This document shows, in pieces, positions 35,905 through 51,200 of a stretch of 64,000 nucleotides of DNA. Every line of letters starts with the position of its first letter. Position 1 is the stretch's first letter. The stretch spans positions 211,451 through 275,450 of the forward strand of contig CAMXCT020000274.1 of NCBI GenBank assembly GCA_947184155.2. Reading direction: 5' to 3'. Below the pieces are notes generated by a model. It was not told the origin of the DNA, did not search any database, and worked only from the letters and a program-made list of their open reading frames with translations. This DNA comes from Cladocopium goreaui (Eukaryota > Sar > Dinophyceae > Suessiales > Symbiodiniaceae). The position numbers and the translations under genes were made by a program.

Positions 35905-38900
35905 CATACATACATACATACATACCATTACATACCATTACATACATTACATACATTACATACATTACATACATTACATACAAACTAATAACACATAAAC
36001 ATGACATAACATTACATAACAGTACAAGTTTTAACATAAATAACATACATTAACATACATAACATAAAATAACATACATAAACATACATTACATACATAC
36101 ATACATTACATACATTACCATACATTGCTTTACATGCAGTGAGAATTGCTTACTTGGGCGGGGGGAAGGGGGAGGGGGGGAAAAATAGGAAATACATATA
36201 CAAATTGCATACATTGCATACATTGCATACATTGCATACATTGCATACATTGCATACATTGCATACATTGCATACATTGCATACATTGCATACCTTGCAT
36301 ACCTTGCATACCTTGCATACCTTGCATACCTTGCATACCTTGCATACCTTGCATACCTTGCATACCTTGCATACCTTACATACCTTACATACACACATAC
36401 ACACATACACACATACACACATACACACATACACACATACAGACATACAGACATACAGACATACAAACATACATACAAACATACATACATGCATACATGC
36501 ATACATGCATACATGCATACACACATACACACATACACACATACACACATACACACATACACACATACATACATACAGACATACAGACATACAGACATAC
36601 AAACATACAAACATACAGACATACAGACATACAAACACATACACACATACANNNNNNNNNNNNNNNNNNNNNNNNNNNNNNNNNNNNNNNNNNNNNNNNN
36701 NNNNNNNNNNNNNNNNNNNNNNNNNNNNNNNNNNNNNNNNNNNNNNNNNNNNNNNNNNNNNNNNNNNNNNNNNNNNNNNNNNNNNNNNNNNNNNNNNNNN
36801 NNNNNNNNNNNNNNNNNNNNNNNNNNNNNNNNNNNNNNNNNNNNNNNNNNNNNNNNNNNNNNNNNNNNNNNNNNNNNNNNNNNNNNNNNNNNNNNNNNNN
36901 NNNNNNNNNNNNNNNNNNNNNNNNNNNNNNNNNNNNNNNNNNNNNNNNNNNNNNNNNNNNNNNNNNNNNNNNNNNNNNNNNNNNNNNNNNNNNNNNNNNN
37001 NNNNNNNNNNNNNNNNNNNNNNNNNNNNNNNNNNNNNNNNNNNNNNNNNNNNNNNNNNNNNNNNNNNNNNNNNNNNNNNNNNNNNNNNNNNNNNNNNNNN
37101 NNNNNNNNNNNNNNNNNNNNNNNNNNNNNNNNNNNNNNNNNNNNNNNNNNNNNNNNNNNNNNNNNNNNNNNNAGCATTACATTAACATTACATTACATTA
37201 CATTACCTTAACATTACATACATTACTTACATTACATTACATTACATTACATTACATTACATACATACATACATTACATACATACATTACATACATACAT
37301 AACATTACATTACATTACATTACATTACATTACATTACATACATTACATACATTACATACATTACATACATTACATACATTACATACATTACATAACACA
37401 ACATAACATAACATAACATAACATAACATTACATACATACATACAAAGATACACACGTGGCTATATTGTATCTGTTAGGAACAAAAGACTGGTTGGACCC
37501 GAAACATGGAACATTTCCAGTTTGGTGCTGAAAACTCCAATTCTGCTTGAGACGCCTTGCGTCTCAAACCAGGTGAACACTGTGGCTGGTTTCCCTGCCG
37601 AGATCGACCAGCTTGGGTTGAGCTTTAAGCTGTTTTGTTTTTTGCAACAGACAGAGGCAAAATGTCTGGAAATCTGATCCAAGTAGACGCTCAAGATAGA
37701 TGGTGAGGAAGTCTCCAATTTGCCCAACAGTGAGTGAAATATGACAACTACTAGTCATATTCAGCATCAAACCATTCCAGTAGCATTTCTAATTCAACTG
37801 TCAAGTTTGAACTTCCGGCATGGAAAGGAACAATGGCAATGCCACCTAACAATGGTTCGGGCAATGTGCCACGAACACTGGTATGGCATGTTACATTAAT
37901 ATTCTTGGCAGGTTATATGGGTATGGGTCAAAATTAGGTACCCCAAAATTATGGATGGTTAATACTAAACTAGACTAACATCTGTGGTTCCCTAGGTCTT
38001 CCATTTTGACCCACATCCATATGCAGTTCCTTAACAATCGCTATGTTTCCAGAAATCTTGGCTGTGTCCTACATGATCCGCTGATGGATGCTGATGCTTC
38101 AGTGTTCAGCCCATGTTGGCCGTTTCATCCCCCATTAAAATTCCGTGCAGCATGCTTCAATGCTCATGTTCATTGCTCAACATCTGTAATCATGGTTTAG
38201 ATCTTTACAATTTTAAGGCTGGTTGAAATCTTAAAAGCACGAACTAAAACTTATATGTTGACTATTGACCCAACACTCCAAAAAACATGTTACCCAATTT
38301 TCAGCTGGCAAAAAAAATGTTACACCTGTTTGACATCACCACGTTCTCCGTATCTCCCCCCCAAAAAAAACGCGGTGCCCAGTGCTCCACCGGGCGGCTC
38401 AGTTTGATGGCAAAGATCAAAGTGTTCGCTTGCCCGGGCCGGTCGTCGCGACCAGTGCCCAGCCTGGCACGAAAAACTTCACGGCCATCAAACGAATGAA
38501 CAAAATCCTGGAGAAAAAATAGAACATGATGAATATGGATTTTACATCTGCACTATTTTTTTGATTTTGAAAAAAACATATTCATCCATATTCTATCTAC
38601 TTCAGGATGATGAGTAGCTGCAACCAAAATAGTATGGTACCAGTATGGCTAGATTGACAGACTGGCCATCAATCTAGCAGCTAGGATCATAATCTAGCCG
38701 CTAAGGATCTTAGGATTCTTTCTGGGACCCACGCAACTCCATGTTCTTTTCAATCTTACAGAGACTCTCATAACCAATTTTCACATTAACAACTTCCAAG
38801 CAGAAACTGTTTTTGACCAAAATTGCGACGGGATTGATTGGCTTGTGGACTTGATGATCCTTTGCAATTTAGGAAGGAAACAACTAAACAAAATCATAGA

Positions 38901-39190
38901 AACATCTGAAGCCACCAAACAGTTGCTTCTGCCACTTCAACGTGCTTCGATTTGACAATGTTTGACATCTCTCTGCTGGTGGTGTCAATCCATCACAGGA
39001 ATATACGCGTCAACTAGAATCATCATCCAAGGTAAAACCGGTTCCTGAAATCTTCCAGATTTGGTGCTAAACTGCTGGGTAACAAAGTAAAACCATGTAA
39101 AATCAAATCTCAGCATTTATCAAATATACTATGTGACCACAAAATCTGATATACTTATATCGTATACTATATCATATACTGTACACGCAC

Positions 39191-39221
<31 letters not shown>

Positions 39222-42200
39222 CATATATATATATATACACATACTTGTATCATATACTGTACACGCATATATATATATATATATTTTATATTATAATCTG
39301 TATATATATATATGCAAAATACAATATATACTATCTATATATACATATCTATGATCACATCATATCCCTTAACTTTATCAGATATATCAATCAGCATTGG
39401 ATCCCATCTGCCAATCCGCCCCGTTGTCGTTGATAAAGCACCGCACCTTTGTTCCTCGGTCAAGGTGGGGATCCGCGCCTGCGCGCAACGCACAACGTGA
39501 CTAAAAAGGGCTGTTTGATGATGGAAAGCATAACGATAACATGTCAAATGGCTATAAAATGGGAATATTATGGATTAATAATGGATAACTATAGTAAATG
39601 GATCATTATATTGTGTATAGTAAATAATATATTATATTGTGGATTCATAATGGTTTGATATGGGGGTTTCCATAGTCATGGGGGGTACTCTAATAGCTGG
39701 ATGGTTTATTTCATGGAAAATCCCATCAAAATGGATGATTTAGGGGTGTACCCACATTTATGGAATCCCCAATATGGAATTGTATGGACTATGGATGTGT
39801 ATGGAATGGGGATATCCAGATTTGATGTTGGCGAATCATCAATTTGATGATATGTAGCAGGATGGTATATCACCGCATGTGAAGACATCAAGTCTAGTAA
39901 TGCATGCTTTGAAAAGCAGGATGTCCAAGAAGCGGAATCTTCAACCATACTCTTATCATGATTTGTAGGCGCTTACTTTCAAGCCAAGGTTTCATGTACG
40001 TATCCGAACCCACTCGCCGTGGCACCGGCCCATTCACTTTGAACCATGACCGAATACAAAAGAATACACATATGAGATCATGCGTTGATATCACACTTTA
40101 CTATCATACTTTACTATCATACTTTAAGCATCTTTAAGCATCTTTAAGCCATAGCTAGATATTTCTCACCAAACTTCCCAGAATTTTCACCGCAAAAAAC
40201 GCCCAGGCGGGACCTCCAACATCTGTCGAGTGATGTCAAAGCCCTGGGCTGCCGTGGAGTAGTCCAGGCGAACGCTCCTCAGCGCAGGGCCTTTTTTAAA
40301 GTGTTGATGACCGGGTGATTTAAACAACAATATTACTGGGATTTCATGGGGACAGATATCATGGGATATTTTCATGAATGTATATAATGTATATATGATA
40401 CTACTGTATGATCGAAGATGGCTGGGAAACCCAAGCCACGAATGCCATGAATGTTTAGTTCGCTAGGAAGTCATCATCGAACTAGCCATGAATGATTTTC
40501 CAGCAAGCCATGTTTGACTACCAGAGGCAAGTCACCATTCTGAGCAAGCCATCCTGCTTACCTGTAGGCATTGCTATCGTAGGTTGTCAACCAGGACTTG
40601 CACTTTAAACTAATTAATAAATTAATGACAACTAGGACTGGTCGGACACAAGCCTGAGGATACCAGCAAGATGTAACAAATGAAAGTTGAGATGCATACC
40701 CACAGTTAAGCAAATGCAAATTGAAGCAATGTCAAGCATACAATATACCATACCAAGCACGACAAATCGGTATGTGGCAATTTATGGAACAAAAAAAGAA
40801 ACCAGTAAATAGTCTGCATGTTGTTCTCTTTGCCAGAACATGTTGTCCATTGTTGTCCACAAGGGTCCAAACTGGCTAAGCCAATGAAAGCTGAACCTGA
40901 AGGTATTTACACTATGTTATGTCTACGTGGGCTGTATACTTGGTACAGTGCATCAATACTGCAAGTCATGAGCTCGTCCAAAAATGGAGTACCTCATTCC
41001 ATCACCATCCACTGCCTAATCAATATATATTCCCATTAATATTCCCTATTTGTTCCCTATTAACACATATTAACACAATAAAATATCTATGAACATGACA
41101 ATTTGGCTTTTATAACTTCTCCGCCCCCATTTTCAGATAACCCATCTTCTGTATATCCAATGACAAAAAGCCGAAGTAACCCGAAGCCGGTAACGGCCTC
41201 GACACACGACCCATCCACATCACCAAGCCACGACGGATTGGTGATGTTGGCCATGAATTGGAAACTCTCGAAGACCCAACAAATCAAGGTGCCTTAGCTC
41301 GCGAAAATTGGGTGATTTTTTTGAACAAAAAAAAGGTCACAATTTTGGTAAAATCGAGAGCAACAAATCACACATTTCCCCCATTGTGGCCACTGTGCCG
41401 CGGCCGAATTGTCATGGACCATTCTTGGATATTATTTGAGTCTGTGTTTTGTCATTCCAAAAGGGACGGTTTTCTCATTGCCCGAAATGAGGCTTAAATC
41501 TGTGCCAGGACCTTCGATGTTGTCTTATACCCGTTTGCCATAAATGACTAAATGACGGTAGAAGAAAATCCTGGCACCGTGATGACACGTCAAATCAATT
41601 TCAAATCGAATGTTCATCATCCCCAATCACTGGTGGTTTCCTGAATTTATGGCAGGCAATGAAATACCTAAAACCGTCTACTTTTAGTGGGAAAAAAGTT
41701 CTGGGAGTCCCCAATTCAAGCAAACTCCCACTTGTATGATACTCAACAACATGGTATATGCATGTATATGCGGTATGGTCATTCCACAGTCATTTAGGGT
41801 GTTTCTTAATTGCAATGTTTATGGACATATGGGGGTGTCCAGCCCCTTATATTTGCAAAAATAAATAATGTAACTTGATCCTGGCACAAACTGGATCAAA
41901 CTGGTGGTTTATACACCCATCCAATCCATCTATGGGTATAATCAAAATCATCATGAAGCCCAGTGAACCTACAAGCAAGGCTCTCAACTAACTTAGCGAT
42001 TCCGAACTGGGGTACCACCAAAGGCTCCAAGGTCACCAAGGTGCCACAATCCAAGTTCCCCGTGCCGGTGACGGGGTAATTCAGCAACGTTGACTGGGCG
42101 GATGTGATGCCCATCTTTGGATCGAACTGGATCGAACTGGATCAAACCGGAAACCACGTTGGATCCAAAGTTAGACCACCTGGTTTCAACAGCTGTGACC

Positions 42201-45200
42201 TTTTGCCTCTGAAAGTGAGGCTTGGTGACCAGAAAATTTGGGGTACTGAGCATTCAAACCCATATTTTTCTTGATCTCTTGTTTAGGGTCTGTATAGAAC
42301 CAGCTTCTTTTTCTCCAAAATCTCTAGCGCGATGTGCTGGCCAAGTCGCCAGGTCGCTAGACACCACTCTTTTTACGAAAGCGACAAGCTCTCGGACCGG
42401 CACATGCGCATCTATATAATGACGAATTAAACATCCATGGCGGACATTAACCCCATTCATACACTGTTTCACTGTAGGACATGACAATCCGCCATTATTG
42501 CCATTGGCCTCCAAAAGAAAGGATTATATTATATCTTCACCAAAATAACACAATATAAAACAATGAATCATGCCAAAAAACGGCCTTTTGCTGTGGAACT
42601 CTATGTAATGAGGGAAAAATAAACATACCACCCATGACTGGGAATGGTTTTTACATACCACCTATCAAAATGGTGCTGACTGGGGAATGGTTTATTATTG
42701 TTTTACCCACATTTCTCGACATTTCCGTTCGAGATCTCTGTGTTTTTCGCAGCCGCCTGTGGATTCTCTGACAACACCGCGAATGCATGGTGCGCAGCCT
42801 CGCTAAGAGCGAAGAATGCAGAACGTGGAGACTCAACTGGTCAATGTTAGGTGATTTTACAAGATTGACCATGTAAGTATAGTATAGTATAGTATAGTAT
42901 GGTATGGTATGGTATGATATAGTATAGCATGACATAGTTATGATTCTGGTCATATTATAGTATGATTAGGTCATGATTAGGTGATATTGCAAGATTGACA
43001 ATGTATGACAATGTAAGTATAGTATGATTATGGTAAAATCTGGTACATATTACGTGGAGAATAAGGTCATATCATTGTAATAATTGCAATACGAAGTAGC
43101 AATACAATGGCTAAAACATTGCAATATGGTGTTTGATTTTCGGTAGTCAATGGTAATAAGTAATCAATCATCGTGGTGTGGTCCTCCCTTTTGAATCCTT
43201 TTAATAGGTGTCTGTTGCTTCAGAAGTACGATAACTATCGATAACTAGGATCTATGATGGATTCTCATCGAGTTGAATGGGTTTATTATTTATCAAGAAC
43301 TCAAGACTGGGGGGTGTGGGGAACACTTTGTAGGTAATAACTGACGATAGCACAGTATTTTTGATCAACAAGTCAGTTCAACTGTACAGTAGCTACTGTA
43401 AATAGTTGTCGTATCAACACGGACCATGCTGGCACAATTGAATTCACAGGTTGCTGTGTTCGTTCCAATCCTAACAACATATCATTGCTCATTACAGGAT
43501 AAATAATGATGATCTTAGTGACAATACTGATAAGCATAAGAACTAAATAATCACAACAATGATCTCAAGAATGATAATATAATCATGATAGTGACATTTC
43601 ATATGACACACATTGGAAAACACATGGAAAACACCAACCATCTCCAACCGTGGTTTTCTTGTGGCGACAGCCTGGTTTTTGTTCGACCAAGGTACCACCA
43701 ATCCTTGGTCTGCACGCAGTCGCAAGACCAACCGTCCATTCCTCGGCGACAGACTCAACTTGAAACGCGCTTTGTAAAGGGGAAAGTTGCCCTTAAGTTT
43801 GTTGGGGGCTAGAAACTGGCTTATTGGGGATTATGAAGTACCCCATAGGAATATGTATGAAGCAATGTAATGGGATGGGATAGAAGTATATTCCATGCAG
43901 GAGTTAGTAAATGTCCCAAGTTGTCACATCACCCAACTAGTGGGGATGTAATCTCCAACAAATACATTTAAGGTGATGTTCAAAATCCCCCAAAGCGGGA
44001 CATTTACGCACCTCTGACAACGGGGGAAGAAAAATGCGGGTCCTTCGGGACATTGTCTGGAAATGCAATGATATGTACATGTAAAAATGAAAGATGAAAC
44101 AACTCCACAACCACAATCTTCGACGAATGTCTGGACTTGTGTCTTACTCCAATTTCTAACGACAAAGGGCGGCTTTCGCGCCTAAACACCAAGTCATTCG
44201 ATACTTTATAGACCCATGTTTGGACCTTAAGTACCTAACCCAAATTCATAGCTCTTCGATTTCTTCATTTTTTTTCTCCTGCTCCATGGTTAGTAAAGTC
44301 TGCCGCAACAAGGGGCATCAAGGGACCACTGGGCGGCCAGACAACCCCAGGCTGGAATCCAGAAAGGCTTCGCAGCTCAAACTCGGTGGTGGGGGTGCCA
44401 TCGGATCCCTGACGGCGAGATCGACCATCTGGGTGACCAACGGGAAGCATCAATGGTGACCAATGCCCAGTGTAATATATGGCTATGGATCAAAACCCTG
44501 GTACCTAGTGAACCCCAAAATAGCTGGTAAATGGATGTTCATCCCACTAAAAATGTATCTATAGGTATTGACCCATACCCATATATCATATCTTTATTCT
44601 TTTCTTAACAGCAACAAAGCGCCGCTTGAAAGTGAGGTGTTTGTAGTGAAACATGGGGTTCAAGGAACATTGTGTTGAAGATATAGTATAGCCAGCAAAC
44701 ATGAAGATGTAGCAATCAAGTAATTAGAGTCGTCACTCTCTGACAAAAATATGTTGGTGTGGTTTCACTGTCCATAGGGATATTCAACTCATTCATGAAA
44801 ACCTAATCCCGCAGCATCAGAATGGAAGCACCATTTTTGTGAAAGTAAGTTTTCTTTTTGATGAATCTATCCCCATAAGGCCAGAACAAGAAAGGTCACA
44901 ACGAGGCATTGTGATCCCAAAAAACGCAACCAGGAAAGGTGTTTTGATGTGTTTGGTCGCTGGGAAAATAAATCTGCTTGGTGGTATGTTTCAACCCCTC
45001 TGAAAAATCATGGAGTTCGTCAATGGGAAGGATTACATCCCATATATTATCTGGGTAAATTATAATATTTCACGAACCTGAATTAAGACCATCTGGGGAT
45101 GATTTCCCTTATTAACCATGATTTCCAGGGCTCGGTCGCAGTGAGGTCGTTAGAATTTACCCAGATATTATGGAACATAAGCATGTTTGAAACCACCAAC

Positions 45201-48200
45201 CAGAAAACTTGGCCATTTTTCATCATGTCAGTGCCTTTGGTCAATGGTCAAGGTACATCTCTCCCGTGGATATCGCCATTATATGGGGCTTTGAAGAAAT
45301 GGGGGTACCCTCATAGCTGGATGGTTGTTTTATAAGGGGAAATCCTATTAAAAATGGATGAGTTCGGAGTACCCCCCATTTTGGGAAAACCCCAATATAC
45401 GGAACATTACAGAACCAACTGGCTGAATTTGCTGTGGTACCCCCACCTTCCCTTGTCACCCAACGCGCCTCACTTGCACCAACTCGCAATTAGTGTCGAT
45501 TTGGAATCCTGAAAACTCAGCCGATTGGAGCGTAAAAAAGTAACACTTCAACCACATATTGAGCAGCGTCAAAACCTATAGTGGAAAAAAAACACCAAAT
45601 ACTAGGGGTTCCCAGTTCATTGAGTATGATTCCCCAATAAATAAAAGGTCCTACAAGCATCAACCAACTGCTTTTATTGAAACTCCTCTATTGAAGAGGA
45701 AATACCAGGCAAACAACCCCTTTTGAACGAGCAAACACTTACAATATACAAAAAAAACAAACATGTTCCCTCTGCAGGAAAGGAACCAGTTGCATCCGAA
45801 GGGTTTGCTGCAAAAAATGCTAAATGTGCATTGTCTCACCATGAGCTCTTGTGGTTGATTGATAACTCAGTATGAAATCTCCCAAGTCCAATGTGTTTTC
45901 TGATTTTAAAAAAACTATGATAGAAGATGACACCAGTCTGTTTCCATTACAAACAAATGACTGTGTTATCAGTGTTATCCCTCTTTTGACAGGGTTGCTC
46001 CAAACACCCCCAGTACAAGGAAACTTTGGGCAAATAATTATATAGATGTAGTATGACTCAGTATGACCGATCTATCCCCTTTGTGGTTACCATCTACCCT
46101 CTGCTTATTTAACATAGTCAAGGTATAGATGGTCCATAGAAATAGATGGTTTACCTATTAATAGCATGGTGGATCTTTCCATGGCGAACTGTTAGTCATA
46201 ACCAGATGGTAAATCCCATGAAAATTACCAGTATATAAAATTATATAAATCCCATTATATAAACCAATATTAAACCACCATTAAATCACCAGTCTAGCTA
46301 TAACATGGTGGATCTTTCCATTTATAGATGGTTTACCTAAGCATGGTGGATCTTTCCATGGCTATATCTGTTAGTCATAACCAGATGGTATCCCATTAAA
46401 TCCCATTAAACCACCATTTTCCTATGGTTTTCCTATGGTTTTCCATAACTGTTAGTCATAACCACCATGATTTTTTTCGGTGGAACCGTGCCTTCGGGTA
46501 CTGTGATTTCGATGCCACCACCTGGGCCGAGCAGATTTCAAGATGCTGCCAGATGCTTAAAACACCGGCAGTGCTTCGGTGGAGTGGGGTCTACAACAAA
46601 CATGGAACTCGTTTGGTTCAACAGTTTCACCAACCGAAAAAAACAAAAAAAAACAGATTTGAGGCGTGAGAAAAAAGGAGTCTTTCATTTCGCAGTATCA
46701 AATATGATGAAATCAATTGAAATCATCTATTTTGCACAACCGGTTATATATATTAAGTTGACCTGACAAACCAACAACATGGGACACATTGGGTATGTGA
46801 TCATAATTTTCATGGGACAGTTAAAGTTTGGTAGCTTCAGCCTGTCTCAAACCCCGGATATGTCAGAGCGCATCGTCAAAACCACAACCACAAGCAGAAT
46901 CCAACCTCAGTGAATCAGCTAGTGAATGTCAAAGTTCGAGTACATCACAGTTTCATGCAGCCATACACATGCGACAGTACAGTAATACATAGAAAATGAC
47001 AACCCAAAGCCGGCGCCCAATTCTAAGGGGTTTGACCCACATGCCCAACTCTCACTATCTCTTGCCCGTCACCGTAAAAAACCAACCGCCTGCTGGGATG
47101 TCTGTGATCGTCTCCAAGCGAAATTGCACCAGATTTTCCTGTCGTCAAAAAATGTCAAGGGATGTCACAGGGTACAGATGTACCATTGATGCCAACAATT
47201 GGATGTATTCATAGTGTCTATGACATCCCATGACCAATTCTCTGGGCTCATATCCCTACCTTCATTGATGTAACCCCGGTATGTGTTGCTTTAAATCCAC
47301 ACATGTGATTTGTTTGGCCCCAAAAAATTCACATCATTATGATGATGGTGATGATGATGATGATGATGATGATGGTGATGGCGCACTTACAATCGTCATG
47401 ATCATGATCATGATCATGATCATCATCATCACCACCATCATCACCATCACAATCATTATCATCATCATCATCATCATCATCATGAACATGACAATCAAAT
47501 CTTAACTAGCTCTTACTCCATGCCATTCACAGCACGGCATAGTGAAATACCAAATTACAATATATCAAGCTGGAATATCCCGGTATTAATTTGGCATCCA
47601 CATCATGTATCCATAATTATCTGTACGTATCTGTATGTATACATATACTGTACCTATGTATGTATATCATTGTGAAGTCCCATCATTTTGCTGGGAATAC
47701 CCTCTGGTGAACTAACATAGCAATGGAAAATGGCTATTTATAGTGGATTTTCCCATTAAGAATGGTGATTTTCCATTGCTATGTTAGTTCACCAGAGGGT
47801 AATCACTATGCATCTCATCCCACCATAGCCGCAGGCTGTCCGCCGGCTCCGCTCCGCTCCGCTCCGCTCCTTCCCAATGATGGTGGTGGCATAGTCCACC
47901 TTGGCGTTCTTCAAGGATCGCACCCGAGGCGCCTGGCAGCATCTCTGCTCTATATCTTTATAGTAGACATATATAGACTTCTCTATACATATATAAGATA
48001 TCTGGTATATAGATGTTAGTATATCATAGTATATCATAGTATATCATAGTATATCATAGTATATCTACTACATAATGTTAGGTATCCATCTATTATATAC
48101 ACTATGTATGTGTCTACATTATATATACATATGTATACATATATATATATATATATACTCATGCACACATATCATGTCATTGTCCTGTTGCCGGAACCCG

Positions 48201-51200
48201 CGGAGCGGATCGAGCAGCTGGCTGGCACTCAAAAAAGGCTCATCCCAGCAAACCATGGGCTGTACATGCTGTACGTGGAGGGGTCTCTGGGGAAACCCGA
48301 GCGACTGGTCATTGGAAATCCTGAGTTGAAAACCATAGGCAAACCATAGGTTAATGGTGATTTACTGGATTTTAATGGTAATTCAAGCTATTCAAGGCCC
48401 ATCTCCAGTGCGATTCAAAGAAAAATCCATGACGCTCCGACGCTCCGATTTGAGCCATTCGAACTTGCACCTGAAAATCCACCGAGTTTTAGTGTTGGGG
48501 CTTGTGTGGTACCGGAAAGAGTTTGGAGGTCCCAAGTTTTAGTCATCTCCACGTTGTTTCACTAGGCAACAATTTCCTGAAAGAAATGCATCGACTTGCG
48601 AGGTGTTTTGGAGGTCCGTTAGTACCCGAAAGTGCCGTGTAGAACTGTTACATACGTACATGACCATACCGGGGATCATCGGCTTGGCCTCCACAAAGGC
48701 AGCTGCAGGGCGGTTGGACCTGCAAGGGACAGGTTCGGTGTTTTTGGGCCGGGGTGGTTTTCAGAAAACGAACAGGTACCGTGGAGTGTGGATCAGAAAG
48801 ACGTCCGGGCACTGTTGGCATTTGGATTCCAATGTGAATTCGTTGGGTCTATTTCGAAAGTTTTTGCCTCTTTATGGGTATGGATCAATAGTTAAGGCCC
48901 AGGGGACTGCAGATTCTGCTCATTTTTGAGTATCATATAACCGACTTTTAACTGTCTAGATTTTAGGAATATCTCATTTTGACCCATACCCATCCATAGC
49001 CATATCCTTTCACTGCCCCAAGATTCTGCATTCCCAAAACCCAGCAGCTCCGCAAGATTCTCTCAGCTTCCCTACGTGTCTGTGGAGTTGTATCCCATTT
49101 CCTGGGAATCGTCACGTGGGGGACTGTGAGTCGAGCTCGCTAACGGGATGCAGCTGAACTAGCCTTTTTCGGGATAATGGCACATAGATTCAGATGAAAA
49201 TCCAACGGTGATTTTCCGCCTTTGTCGCTTGTTTTGTTACCAGAAACTACAGATCTACTGAGATGATCCCATTACCAGGGAATAAACAGAGTCACTCACC
49301 ATGAAAAATCACCATATCTGTTGGTTAAATGGGGATGGGTCAATACCTATAGATACATTTTTAGTGGGATGAATATCCATTTACCAGCTATTTTGGGGTT
49401 CACTAGGTACCAGGGTTTTGACCCATCCCCAAATCCCAAAAGTCGGGAAAACCAACGACGACCGCCGTCAAGCGTCAAAGAAGAAGGCGTTGGTCGATGC
49501 TGTGGGCGTCATGGAAGGCACCTGGTCGATGGACGGCTTTTGAAAGGTGCCGGCAAAGCAGGATCAGCCCAAATAGAACACACAACTCCTGGTTGGTGGT
49601 TTTAACCATGTTGAAAAATATGAAAGTCAATGGGAAGGATTATCCCATATATTAACAAAGAAATGTTCCAAACCACCAACCAGACTCAATCCCAATGGGG
49701 TTTCTTAAAATGTAGAGAGTTTTTAAAATGGGGGATCTCCAAGTCACCATGGTTGTTTCAATACTTACCAAAATGGTCATCCATGACTTGGATTTGGGGT
49801 ACCCCATGGATTGGAAACCTCCATAGGTGAATCTTAGTGTGTTTTATTCTTAGATCTATATATCAAACTTTGACCTACTTTGGATTCCTATACATCCCTA
49901 TACCCGATCCCCAAAAAGTGATCAACATTTGGATCTAACGTAATACATGAAGGATCATGGAGGTCTACCCGATTTTTTTCGGACTCCGTCAACATGTCAG
50001 GCCATGTCAGCGCTGAACCATTTCCGGGGGACTTAGGTGACTATCCCTATTGGAGGTCGGATGGGGAAAAGTTCACCGTTGTCATAGCTAGAAAACTATA
50101 CAAAACTACATCCCCCGGATATTTTTTGAGTGTTATACCACCAATGTCTTCAAATTATAATGGTGCGGGTATAAGATTTTATAATATTATACCGTAGTTA
50201 TACCCAAGTAGTATAGTACAAGAATTATAGATTAATATAGTACAATACTTATTGATTACAGTAAGGAATGGAAAATTCATATCTTAGTTCGATGATTTTC
50301 CCAGCGAACAAAACCTCCCTCTAGAGGTGATTTTCCATCACGTCCGGCACCGTGGCAGCCTCCACTGGGGCCGCAAAACCATAGACCGCAAACTCTGCGA
50401 AGATGCTGGGCCTAAGAAGTTCAAGATAAGCAACATCTGCATGTCGTTGTTTACTATAATATACATATATATAATATCATTGCTATATGTTGGAGAAGCC
50501 CATATTGCTGATACCTAATGATAATATATATATATATATCATGTAAATAAACACATAGCTGCAGTTATGTTTGTGTATAATATCATGATATTACATCCCA
50601 TATTTATAAGTATCCCGTTCAATGCCACTCAAATACCAGGGCCAAGAAACCGGAAGATCAACGTGTTGGATCCATCTCTAGGATTTGGAAGGCCTGTGGC
50701 ACAGGGAAAGCTCGTTTGGAAGCCGCAGATGGGAGAAATCATGGGATATGCATAGATAATGGATGATAATGGAATATTGATGAGATTTAATGGGATTTTA
50801 AAAAATGCATACAACCATCAGATTCCGAATGAGGGAATCAGAATTTTCTCTCCATCCACATTTCGAACCATCAAGACCCATCTATCTTTCTATGGGTACC
50901 AGTCTAGAACCCTGGCAACCGATTGAACATTCCAAGAATGAATAGAATGGAAGACATGCTGGGAATCGCTGCGATGTGTTAGGTTTTGCCCAATCAACAG
51001 GCCCAAGGGGTTCAAACGACATTGTGGATGTTCACTTCTTACTTCCCACGAAAAGTATCAGCCAATTGATATAATCCAATAGATCCCAATAGGGGATCGC
51101 TATCCCAATATAGGGATGGCAAACAAGACAAGCAATGAAACCATCCACCCGATCTCTGCAAATTATCACACTTGTTGTTTGTGGCCCTATTTGTGGATCA

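Noticed and set aside
36089..37396. Long ORFs across the gap on both strands
   Set aside because: They are translated through N and microsatellite; no gene evidence.
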